Of a stretch of DNA of 64,000 nucleotides, positions 37,921-46,621 are shown piece after piece. Every line of letters starts with the position of its first letter. The first letter of the stretch is position 1. Below the pieces are notes generated by a model. It was given only the letters and a program-made list of their open reading frames with translations. It searched no databases and was not told the DNA's origin. The DNA is taken from NCBI GenBank assembly GCA_020636095.1, contig JACJYN010000015.1, forward strand, positions 1-64,000, written 5' to 3'. The position numbers were made by a program, and so were the translations under genes. This stretch comes from Lewinellaceae bacterium. GTDB taxonomy: Bacteria > Bacteroidota > Bacteroidia > Chitinophagales > Saprospiraceae.

Positions 37921-40900
37921 ATGAAACTCTCCGAACACGTAGCTCTAATCAAAAAGCGCATCTTCAGCGCCTACGACAAGCACCTGGCCCGCCTGGGCCT
38001 GGGCGCCGGCCGGGTGATGGATTTGGAAAAACTCCCCCCGGAACTGCACGGCAAGCGGCGCAAGATCGACCAGCTGATCGAAAACCACAAGGGGGAAATG
38101 GGCACTTACGAAGCGGCTCGGGAGCGGGCGCTGGAAGAGCTGACCTTTACGCTGTTCAACCGCCTGGCGGCCATCAAGGTGATGGAAGCGCATACGCTCT
38201 TTCCGGAGGTGGTCACCCAGCGGCCGGAGCATGGCGACCGCTCTTTCGGCCACAAGGCCTGGCTGGAACAAAACCCGGAAATGCGCGAGGAGGAGATGGA
38301 AGGCCTGCGCACCTTCCTGGCGCACGAGTTTGACCGCCTGGGGGAGGAAATACCCCTCTACCACCGCAATTACCCCTATGCCCTGCTGCCTTATGTGCTG
38401 GACCTGAAAGAGGTGATCGATGCTTTCAACGCGGTGGCTGGCGATTCGCAGATAGAAAACGATATCTGGCAGAGCGACGATATCCTGGGCTGGCTGTATG
38501 AGAGCTACAATAATGAAGAAAAGAAAGCGCACAAGGAGAGCAAGGCGAAGACGGAGTACGATAAGGTGAGCCTGCAATCGCAGGTGTACACCCCGCGCTG
38601 GGTGGTGCAATTTCTGGTGGACAACTCCTTGGGCAAGCTGTACCTGGAGATGTTTCCGGATTCGCAGATCCGGGAAAAATATGCCATCGCTAACGCGCCG
38701 GACAAACGGGTGCGGGAGCCGAAACCGCTGACGGAGATTCGCCTCATCGACCCGGCCTGCGGTTCGGGCAATTTCGAGTTGTATGCCTTTGATTTGTTTT
38801 ATGCGCTTTATCTGGACCAGATCGAAAACTACGGCGCTAAATACGACAAGAAGGACATCCCTCGCCTCATCATCGAACACAACCTGCACGGCATCGACCT
38901 CGATGACCGGGCGGTGCAACTGGCTCACCTGGGGCTTTTCATCAAAGCCAAGCGGAAAAACCGCAAGGTGGGAGCGCTTCAATTCCAGGTGGTTTCCTCC
39001 GCTTTTTTCCTGCCGGATTACGAGGAAGTCCAGCATATTTTTGAAACGCCAGAGCACCCGCTGAGCGACGAGCAGGAAAACCTGGTGCAGGAAATCTGGG
39101 GCGACCTACAGCAGGCCTACCGCTTTGGCTCCCTGGTGCGGGTAGGGGAAAAGGTGAATGCCCGCCTGGAAGCTCTCATCGCCCGCTTCCGCCGGCCACA
39201 GATGGATATTTTTGCGGAGAAGGATATCGTGGACTTTGAGGTCTTCCGGGAAAACTTCTTTCGGGCGCTGGAAAAGGCAGTGGCGATGTATGCGCAGGAT
39301 AGCGGAGAGAGTTTTCTGAGTGCAAAGACGCGGGATGCAATTACCTACCTGAAGCTGCTGACTACCAGTTATGATGTAGCGGTTGCAAATCCGCCGTATA
39401 CGGATAGTGGGGACTTTGGGGCGGAGCTAAAAAAATTTGTGGGAGAAAATTACAAGAAACCATTTAAGTTCCACTCAAACCTTTATGCTGCCTTCATCAA
39501 GCGATGTTATGAACTCATAAATGTAGAGGGGGTCTTAGCGCTTATTCATCCCCACACGTTTATGTTTATCAAGTCCTTTGAAGATGTGCGCAAGTTCATG
39601 ATTGAAAAGACGCACATTCACTTAATGGTTGATTTGGGATTGGATAGAGTTAATTTATTCGGGCCGGGGATTTTGTTGGATGCTACATTCTACATCTTGG
39701 AGAAACGTAAATCAGAAACTCCAGTAGTGTATTTCAACCTGACAACCAATCTTCAGGAAAAGTACAAAAAGGGCGAATTCCTGCAAGGTTTGGATGATTA
39801 TATTCATGACAGGAAAAATAAAAGAGTATATACCCTCCCCCAATCCAAACTCAAAATCATCCCCTCTTGGCCGTTTATTTATTGGATTTCGGATGATCTC
39901 AGAAAAAAGTTTGAAAGCCGTGCTATTGATGATGTATTGACAGTAGCGGGAGGATTAACCTCGGGAAACAATAACAAATATCTAAGATTTTGGTGGGAAC
40001 TTAAAAAAGAAAACATTTCAGAAAATGAATTGGATAGAAAAAAATGGAAATACTATTCAAAAGGAGGACCTTATAAAAAATGGTCGGGGAATTTATGGTT
40101 AGTGATCAATTGGGAAAATGATGGGTGGGAGTTAAAGCATGAGTCAAAAGCTACGTTGAGAAATATCGACTATTATTTGAAAGAAGGGATTACATACTCA
40201 GCTAGCGGATCAAAAGGAGCTTCTTTTAGGTATTTACCTAAGAATCATATCTTTGATGCGGGAGGATCTTGTATTTTTAGGAAGGAAAACTTTCCATCTG
40301 TAGCCTATTTTATTGGTCTATTAAATTCTAAAGTAGCATTCTATATTATTGATTGTTTGAATCCTACAGTAAATGTTCAGGTTGGAGATATTAAAAGAGT
40401 TCCTTTTATCACCCCATCCGAAGAAGCTGAAAGAAGTATTTCAATATTTTCTACTACTAATATTTCTATCACCAATACCATTGGAAAGTTTTCATTTCTC
40501 GAGACGGAGTTTGAGAGAACCCCAATTGAATGGATTGCAATTCAAGATTTGAATCAATCTACCCTGCTTAAGCATCTAAAGATTTATCTAAACTATGAAA
40601 ACCACCTTCTCTCTCAAGTTCTAATTAACGAGGCGATTATTAACGAAAAAATCTTCGAAGTTTATGGCTTGCCTGCTGAAGACAAGGCAATGATACTCAA
40701 AAAAGAGGGTATTAATGTAGGCAGCCTGCCCTTATTACCTGTCGCTAGAGATGCCTATCTCCAAGATAAGTTTGGGGTTCAAGAATACCATTTAAATAAG
40801 ATCCATGATTACATTCTATCCTTATCCGAAAAAGAGTTCTCTGAAGAAGAAAAACGGGCAATCATAGAAGGCTTTTCCTCCCTCTACCAAACCAACAACA

Positions 40901-41640
40901 ACCTCGAAGAATTCTGCATCCGCCACCAGATCAACCCCATCAACGTCTGGTACTGGTTCAAGGAGAGCAACGTAATCCCCCCGCAACGCACGCAGGACAT
41001 CACTATGGAATTCCTGGCGGATATGATCCGGGAGATCCTCATGGAAGACGACGATGGGGTGATCCCGCTGGTGCCTAATGCCGGGGAGAAGGTACTGCTC
41101 GACCGCATCGAGGAAAAGTTTTATGAGAAGGGGTTCAGCTCCGCTCAGTTCTCCTCTTTCGATAAGCTGCTGGAGCGGCCGCTGCCGGAATACCTGAACG
41201 GGCATTTCTTCAAGCACCTGAGCGACCACCTCAACCAGTTCATGTATCTGCCCAAAACGCCTTTTATCTGGCACCTCACTTCCGGCCCGGAGCAGGGGTT
41301 CGACTGCTACATCATCATTTATAAATGGAACCGGGACAAGCTCTACCGCCTGCGTTCCATCTACCTGGAAAACCGGGAGCGGGCGCTGGTCAACCGCAAG
41401 GCGGATTTGCAGAACAACGATTCCGCCGCCGCTCAGAACGAGAAAGACCGTATCGACAAGCAACTGCGGGAGTTGGAAAGCTTCAAGCAGAAGATAGACG
41501 AGCTGCTCGCCGAGGGCTATGATCCCGTGCTGGACGACGGGGTGGGAAAAAATATCGCGCCTCTGCAGCAGAAAGGGATGCTGGCTTATGAGGTGCTGAA
41601 TGCGGGGCAACTGAAGAAATACTTAAATGCCGATTGGTGA
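37921..41640 (+). CDS. pglX: PglX, BREX adenine-specific DNA methyltransferase
   Basis: 1239 residues. SAM motif I is DPACGSGNFELY (about 277-288). The catalytic motif IV is NPPY (about 490-493, in VANPPYTDSGDF), so it is an N6-adenine methyltransferase. The C-terminal half holds target-recognition segments, then a conserved helical end (TPFIWHLTSGPEQGFDCYIIIYKW). It methylates host DNA at a non-palindromic site and marks self for BREX. By eye the stretch from about 39400 to 40860 is much richer in A/T than both ends of the gene, which suggests exchange of the recognition region. Repeat blocks flank the gene on both sides. Confidence 0.93.
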   Translation: MKLSEHVALIKKRIFSAYDKHLARLGLGAGRVMDLEKLPPELHGKRRKIDQLIENHKGEMGTYEAARERALEELTFTLFNRLAAIKVMEAHTLFPEVVTQRPEHGDRSFGHKAWLEQNPEMREEEMEGLRTFLAHEFDRLGEEIPLYHRNYPYALLPYVLDLKEVIDAFNAVAGDSQIENDIWQSDDILGWLYESYNNEEKKAHKESKAKTEYDKVSLQSQVYTPRWVVQFLVDNSLGKLYLEMFPDSQIREKYAIANAPDKRVREPKPLTEIRLIDPACGSGNFELYAFDLFYALYLDQIENYGAKYDKKDIPRLIIEHNLHGIDLDDRAVQLAHLGLFIKAKRKNRKVGALQFQVVSSAFFLPDYEEVQHIFETPEHPLSDEQENLVQEIWGDLQQAYRFGSLVRVGEKVNARLEALIARFRRPQMDIFAEKDIVDFEVFRENFFRALEKAVAMYAQDSGESFLSAKTRDAITYLKLLTTSYDVAVANPPYTDSGDFGAELKKFVGENYKKPFKFHSNLYAAFIKRCYELINVEGVLALIHPHTFMFIKSFEDVRKFMIEKTHIHLMVDLGLDRVNLFGPGILLDATFYILEKRKSETPVVYFNLTTNLQEKYKKGEFLQGLDDYIHDRKNKRVYTLPQSKLKIIPSWPFIYWISDDLRKKFESRAIDDVLTVAGGLTSGNNNKYLRFWWELKKENISENELDRKKWKYYSKGGPYKKWSGNLWLVINWENDGWELKHESKATLRNIDYYLKEGITYSASGSKGASFRYLPKNHIFDAGGSCIFRKENFPSVAYFIGLLNSKVAFYIIDCLNPTVNVQVGDIKRVPFITPSEEAERSISIFSTTNISITNTIGKFSFLETEFERTPIEWIAIQDLNQSTLLKHLKIYLNYENHLLSQVLINEAIINEKIFEVYGLPAEDKAMILKKEGINVGSLPLLPVARDAYLQDKFGVQEYHLNKIHDYILSLSEKEFSEEEKRAIIEGFSSLYQTNNNLEEFCIRHQINPINVWYWFKESNVIPPQRTQDITMEFLADMIREILMEDDDGVIPLVPNAGEKVLLDRIEEKFYEKGFSSAQFSSFDKLLERPLPEYLNGHFFKHLSDHLNQFMYLPKTPFIWHLTSGPEQGFDCYIIIYKWNRDKLYRLRSIYLENRERALVNRKADLQNNDSAAAQNEKDRIDKQLRELESFKQKIDELLAEGYDPVLDDGVGKNIAPLQQKGMLAYEVLNAGQLKKYLNADW

Positions 41641-41744
41641 ATTAGGGATTAGTAATTGGTACTTAGTGATTAGTGATTAGGGCAAGCCCCAAGAACTGAG
41701 TACCGGGAACTAAGAACTAAGCACCAATCACTAAGAACTATATA
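41641..41744. repeat. Self-complementary low-complexity block downstream of pglX
   Basis: 104 bases built from the same words as the block at 37796. TTAGGGATTAGTAATTGG and ACTTAGTGATTAGTG are on the left, then GGGCAAGCCCC as the turn, then AACTAAGAACTAAGCACC and TCACTAAGAAC on the right. It can form a long imperfect hairpin. No other gene boundary inside the operon has such a block. Confidence 0.85.
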
Positions 41745-43979
41745 ATGCTCGATCAATGGTTTCTCAAGGATGTTAATGCTGTACTGGACAATAAGTCCAT
41801 TGTGGTGCTGGTAGATGAATCTGGCCAGGCTGGTTTCTTGCTGGAGGAGCTGCCAGATACGGTCACCGTCCACCGCTGCCAGGACGAGCTGGAGGAGCTA
41901 CACGTGAAGTACCTCATCGAGAAGAGCGGTGGAGATGGAAGGAAACACCTCATTTACACCAATACGCCCCTGGAAAAGCTGCGCTACCTGCGCGAGTACT
42001 GCGAGACCAACGGGATGGTTCAGGTCACTCACCTGTACAACTACATCAAAGGCAAGGTGCACCACCACCTGGGCCTCAACCTCCACCTGAAAGAAAAGGA
42101 GATCGTCTCCGCCGGGAAGATCAGTATCGGCAAAGATCAAACCTACTGGATGGACCTCTGCCATAAGGGCGCCACCCAGATATTCGACCTGAAAAAGGAT
42201 CTCGTGGCCTTTCTGAACGATCCGCAGCAATATATCGGCGAATTCGACGATAACGTCAAGAAGGTATTCTACCAAAATGTCCACGAAGCCATCGGCGAAC
42301 ACTACACCGGCAAGCCCGCCCAAACCCTGGCGAATGAGGTGGCCAGGAAAATCCTGAACGGCTTGTTGGGGAACAACCTACCGCCCCTGCTGGAAAAGGT
42401 ATACTCCAACTGGCTGGACTCGGTGACCTACCGCGATTCTTTTCAGCGTTACTTATCGAAGTTCAAGCTGCCGACATCCGCCGAGCTGTGGAAGGCACAC
42501 CCCGCGCACCCCTTCAAAGCCATCGATAAACGGCAGCTGGAGGAGGTGGCGCTGCACCTGCAAGACAAGGGCTACCTGAAGGAGAAAAAGGCCTGGATCA
42601 AAGCCCGGGCCAGAAATCCCATCGCCCTCCAAATGGGCGTCACCTGGTGGGAGCCGGTGCTGGTATTGCTCCACTACGATACCCGCCCACTTGCCCGGCT
42701 GGATAGCCTGGAGGATTGTATCCAGGCTTATACTACGGACTTCTTTCGGGTGGACCGTGCCATACGGGAGCTGTACACGGAATTCCTGCCGGACAAATCC
42801 ATCATGGCGCCGCTTCAGGAATTCTACCGGCACCACCTGCTGTCTATTTTCCTGGAAAAGTGGTTCCGGTTCGCCCCGGATTACCAACCTGCCCAAACCG
42901 GCTTGCTGAGCCGCCTTATCCAGGAAAATGAAGGGAAGACGGCAATCGTAGTGGGCGACGGCATCAGCTATGAGTTTGCGCTTAAGGCCAAAGAACGCCT
43001 GCAAGGGCCCTACAATTTCGTGCAAGAAGGCAAGGACTATATCCTGGCAGCTTACCCCTCGGAGACGGAACACAACATGAGCCAGATTTATGTGGCTTCG
43101 GGAGAGGTGATGGGCGTTCACAACAAACGGGAAAAATACCTGCTGGCGGCTCACCCAGGTAAGGACATCGGGTTTATTCAGCTGGAGCAAGTCAACGAGG
43201 CGGCCGACCGGCATCATTACCTCGTTTGCTCCTACAAAGACCTGGACGAGCTGGGAGAAAAACAGCAGCAACGTGCCCTGAAATATTTTGCTGCCATGGA
43301 AGATACCCTGGTGGAGAAAATCGAACAGCTGCTGCGCAACGGCTACCAGAAAGTGTACCTGGTTTCCGACCACGGCTTTGTGCTCACCGGGTTGCTGTCC
43401 GAATCCGATAAAATCTACTCGCAGGTGGAGGGTACCGCTCACGTTTCGGAGCGCTACATCCGCACGGTGGAAGCACCCAAAGACCCCAACCTGATCACCT
43501 TTCCCCAAAACTATGAGAAGTACCGGTATATCTCTTTTTCGCAAAACATCAGCCCTTTCAAAACGCCTGGCGTATACGGCTACAGCCACGGCGGCCTGGC
43601 GCCGCAGGAGTTGATCACGCCCTTCTTCTGCTGGGAAACTGTGAAAACCGCTAAGCAACTGAGGGTAAGCGTAGTCAATAAGGCCGATCTCAAGAGCGTG
43701 CTGGGCAACTTGTTTAGCGTGAAGATTCAAGGCATGGCCGAAGAAAACGACCTCTTCCAATCCGAACGGAAGGTGCAGCTCCTGCTTTTTCACGGTAAAG
43801 AGCAAGTGATGAAGTCGGATATCATCACCATCCAAAACCGGCAGCAGCTCCAAAAAGAGTTCGAATTCGATGGCAAAGACACCCTGGAGCTGCGGGTGAT
43901 CGATGCGAATACCAAAGAGACATTAGATTCCGCCACCATCAAGCAGGACAAGGGCAGAGACCTGGGTGGGTTGTTATAA
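41745..43979 (+). CDS. pglZ: PglZ, BREX phosphatase-superfamily protein
   Basis: 744 residues. The PglZ domain lies in the second half: VVGDGISYEFALKAKERL near residue 402 and the metal-site VSDHGFVLTG near 541, both typical of the alkaline-phosphatase superfamily. The N-terminal part is helical with an early LVDESGQAGFLLEEL strand pair. PglZ is the hallmark protein of all BREX types; recent work on relatives points to metal-dependent nuclease activity. ATG 41745 follows the repeat block by one base. The stop is 14 bases ahead of brxL. The length is slightly below the type 1 norm of about 830. Confidence 0.92.
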   Translation: MLDQWFLKDVNAVLDNKSIVVLVDESGQAGFLLEELPDTVTVHRCQDELEELHVKYLIEKSGGDGRKHLIYTNTPLEKLRYLREYCETNGMVQVTHLYNYIKGKVHHHLGLNLHLKEKEIVSAGKISIGKDQTYWMDLCHKGATQIFDLKKDLVAFLNDPQQYIGEFDDNVKKVFYQNVHEAIGEHYTGKPAQTLANEVARKILNGLLGNNLPPLLEKVYSNWLDSVTYRDSFQRYLSKFKLPTSAELWKAHPAHPFKAIDKRQLEEVALHLQDKGYLKEKKAWIKARARNPIALQMGVTWWEPVLVLLHYDTRPLARLDSLEDCIQAYTTDFFRVDRAIRELYTEFLPDKSIMAPLQEFYRHHLLSIFLEKWFRFAPDYQPAQTGLLSRLIQENEGKTAIVVGDGISYEFALKAKERLQGPYNFVQEGKDYILAAYPSETEHNMSQIYVASGEVMGVHNKREKYLLAAHPGKDIGFIQLEQVNEAADRHHYLVCSYKDLDELGEKQQQRALKYFAAMEDTLVEKIEQLLRNGYQKVYLVSDHGFVLTGLLSESDKIYSQVEGTAHVSERYIRTVEAPKDPNLITFPQNYEKYRYISFSQNISPFKTPGVYGYSHGGLAPQELITPFFCWETVKTAKQLRVSVVNKADLKSVLGNLFSVKIQGMAEENDLFQSERKVQLLLFHGKEQVMKSDIITIQNRQQLQKEFEFDGKDTLELRVIDANTKETLDSATIKQDKGRDLGGLL

Positions 43980-43993
43980 AAAATAAAACAGGA

Positions 43994-46606
43994 ATGGCAG
44001 TTATTTCAGCAGAACAGCGGGAAGGCCTGGGCAAAATACTGGGCGACTTTATCAAAGCGATTCGGGCCTACACCCGAAAAACTTTATCGGGCATCGATGG
44101 CAAAGCGTCCTGGGATGAACATTTGTACCATTGCCTGCACCCTTCCCAGCAGGTGCTTTGGGAGAACCAGCTGAAATCGGGCGAAGACCCGGAAGACCTG
44201 GTGGACTACGGCCACCTGAAAGCCTTTGCCATTAAACACAAGAACCTGCTGTGGGATGACTTTTCCAAAAATGCCAACCGCCTGCCCACCTGGTTTGACG
44301 AGATCAACGACATCCGAACCGGCTGGGCGCACCACAAGGCCATCGATGTGGATGATTTTACCCGCGGCCTGGGCAATATCAAGCGCATTGCGGAAGTCCT
44401 GGGGGAAGACGATATCCGCCGACAGGCCGAAGAGCTGCTGGCCATGAAGGCAGAGCCGGAAGAAGAAATCTACCCGACAGAAATAGAAGAAACTATGGCT
44501 GAAGAACCTGAATTGACGCCAACCACCGTAGCGCCCCCGAAGGATGCGCTCGAAGAAGTGGTTCTGGACGAGCTGGACGAGAAGCTGCTGGACCACTTCC
44601 GGGGGTACGTCGTCAAAAAAGACTTGGTGCGGACCGTAAAAATTGGGGCCAATGTGCCGGTCTTCGTGCTGGAGTATCTCATTGCCAGCACCTCCTCCAC
44701 CAATGACCCGGAGAAGATCAAAGCCGGCATGGCCAATGTCAAACAGATCCTTTCTGATCATTACGTGAACCCGGAGGAGAGCTCGCTGATCCACTCCAAG
44801 ATAAAAGAACAGGGGCGATACAAGATCATTGATAAGATCTCTGTCCGCCTGGACCCGAAAAGAGACACTTACTGGGCTACATTGCAGAATAGCAACATCA
44901 AGAATGCCAACATTCCAGGGACGCTGGTGCATGAACACGAAAAGATGTTGCTGGGAGGTATATGGGCAATCATAGACGTGGAATACGACCCCAATATCAT
45001 GATTGGCAGCACCATTTATCCTTTTTGCATTGAAGAGATCCGTCCGATTCAGCTGTCTTCCTTCGACAATTCGAAGTTCATCAACAAGCGCAAAGAATTC
45101 ACCAAAGCAGAATGGTTGGATATTCTTCTGCGCAGCTGCGGTTACGAGCCGACATCCGAAGGCATGAGTTATCGCCTGAAAATGCTGTTGCTATCCAGGC
45201 TCCTGCCGTTGGTAGAAACCAACTTCAATTTCATTGAGCTGGGGCCGAGGTCGACGGGTAAGTCTTTTGTGTTTAAAGAACTTTCACCCTACGCCATTCT
45301 GATATCCGGAGGGCAAGGCACCGTGGCCAAACTCTTCGTCCATGGCTCTACCGGCAGCTTGGGAGCAGTAGGCCAATGGGATGCCATCTGTTTTGACGAA
45401 GCTACCGATAAGATTTTCAAAGAAAAGGACGCCATCCCGCTGATGAAAGACTATATGGAATCCGGTTCCTTTTCCCGGGGCGGTTCGGGCGGGGAAATCC
45501 CGGGCGTGGCGTCTATTGTCCTCAACGGCAACATCAACCAGCCAGTGGAGACCGTCTTACAAACCTCCCACCTCTTTGCGCCCCTGTCCGATGAGGTGAA
45601 CAACGACACCGCTTTCCTCGACCGGATTCACTACTACCTGCCGGGCTGGGAAGTGATCAAATTTGCCCCGCAAAATTTCACCAACAATTTCGGCTTCAGC
45701 ACCGACTACTTCTCCGAATGCCTCAAGTCATTCCGCAAAACCTCCTACACCGACGCCATCGACGGCTACTTCGCCCTAGGTTCCCACCTCAAGCAAAGGG
45801 ACACCAAGCCGGTCAAGAAAACCGTCTCCGGATTCATCAAGCTCCTCCACCCGGACGGGGAATACACCAAGGAAGACATCAAAGAATATCTCGAGATCGC
45901 CCTGGAAATGCGCCGCCGGGTAAAAGAGCAACTAAAACGAATCGGTGGCATGGAGTTCTGGGACACCAATTTCTCCTATATCGACAAGGAAACGCAGGAG
46001 GAGATTTTCGTCGGCCTGCCCGAAGAAAAAGGCTCGCAACTTATCGAGAGCACTCCCCTACCCCCGGGCCTGTGCTACACCTGCACCAGCGAAGGCGACA
46101 ACTATGCCCTGGTGCGGGTGGAAGCGATCGCCATGCCCGGTTCCGGAAAGCTGCACATCACCGGCATCAGCAGCACCGCAGTGAAAGAGAACGTCAAAAA
46201 TACCTACCAATACATCAAAGCCAACGAAAAGACGATCCTGAGCGAGCGGCATTCCCTCCGCAACTTCGACATCTCCGTTCAGGTCACCACCATCTTGGGC
46301 TCCAACATAGGTTCCGGCATTGGCGCTGCGGTATATATGGCCATCATCTCCGCCATCTACCGGAAAAACCTCAAAGCCGGCCTGGGCGTGCTGGGCAACA
46401 TCTCCGTCGGCGGCGCCATCGAGCGGGCGATCAACTTCCCCGACAAGGTCACCATGCTGTCCGAAAACGGCGCCAAAACAGTCATCGTGCCGATGGACAA
46501 CCTGCAGGAGGTCGCCTCCCTGCCGCAGACGGTGCTGGGCAATACGGATGTGCCGTTTTATTCGAGTACACAGATGTTGATGCAGAAGGGGATATTGATG
46601 GAGTAG
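43994..46606 (+). CDS. brxL: BrxL, Lon-like AAA+ protein with N-terminal HEPN (Swt1-like) extension
   Basis: 870 residues, about 180 longer than ordinary BrxL. Residues 1-140 form a helical domain with INDIRTGWAHHKAID; R108-x4-H113 matches the R-x(4-6)-H motif of HEPN ribonucleases, as in Swt1-like HEPN domains. An acidic linker follows (140-180). Then comes the BrxL core: Walker A GPRSTGKS (about 417-424), Walker B WDAICFDEAT (about 462-471), and a C-terminal Lon-protease-like domain (GSNIGSGIGAAVYMAI, LGNISVGGAIERA). BrxL is a hexameric DNA-binding ATPase that closes type 1 BREX operons. The HEPN fusion suggests an added RNA-cutting or regulatory step. Confidence 0.9.
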   Translation: MAVISAEQREGLGKILGDFIKAIRAYTRKTLSGIDGKASWDEHLYHCLHPSQQVLWENQLKSGEDPEDLVDYGHLKAFAIKHKNLLWDDFSKNANRLPTWFDEINDIRTGWAHHKAIDVDDFTRGLGNIKRIAEVLGEDDIRRQAEELLAMKAEPEEEIYPTEIEETMAEEPELTPTTVAPPKDALEEVVLDELDEKLLDHFRGYVVKKDLVRTVKIGANVPVFVLEYLIASTSSTNDPEKIKAGMANVKQILSDHYVNPEESSLIHSKIKEQGRYKIIDKISVRLDPKRDTYWATLQNSNIKNANIPGTLVHEHEKMLLGGIWAIIDVEYDPNIMIGSTIYPFCIEEIRPIQLSSFDNSKFINKRKEFTKAEWLDILLRSCGYEPTSEGMSYRLKMLLLSRLLPLVETNFNFIELGPRSTGKSFVFKELSPYAILISGGQGTVAKLFVHGSTGSLGAVGQWDAICFDEATDKIFKEKDAIPLMKDYMESGSFSRGGSGGEIPGVASIVLNGNINQPVETVLQTSHLFAPLSDEVNNDTAFLDRIHYYLPGWEVIKFAPQNFTNNFGFSTDYFSECLKSFRKTSYTDAIDGYFALGSHLKQRDTKPVKKTVSGFIKLLHPDGEYTKEDIKEYLEIALEMRRRVKEQLKRIGGMEFWDTNFSYIDKETQEEIFVGLPEEKGSQLIESTPLPPGLCYTCTSEGDNYALVRVEAIAMPGSGKLHITGISSTAVKENVKNTYQYIKANEKTILSERHSLRNFDISVQVTTILGSNIGSGIGAAVYMAIISAIYRKNLKAGLGVLGNISVGGAIERAINFPDKVTMLSENGAKTVIVPMDNLQEVASLPQTVLGNTDVPFYSSTQMLMQKGILME

Positions 46607-46621
46607 GGGAAAAATAAAATT

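Noticed and set aside
37796..41744. CRISPR array in the repeat blocks around pglX
   Set aside because: The words are short, degenerate and self-complementary, without constant repeat length or unique spacers, and no cas genes are near.
42453..43853. 466-codon minus-strand frame opposite pglZ
   Set aside because: Shadow of pglZ; the composition reflects the complementary codon bias.
46607..46621. Possible retron ncRNA for the reverse transcriptase
   Set aside because: Only 15 bases separate brxL and the RT gene, far too short for an msr-msd; nothing suitable is seen just downstream of the RT either.
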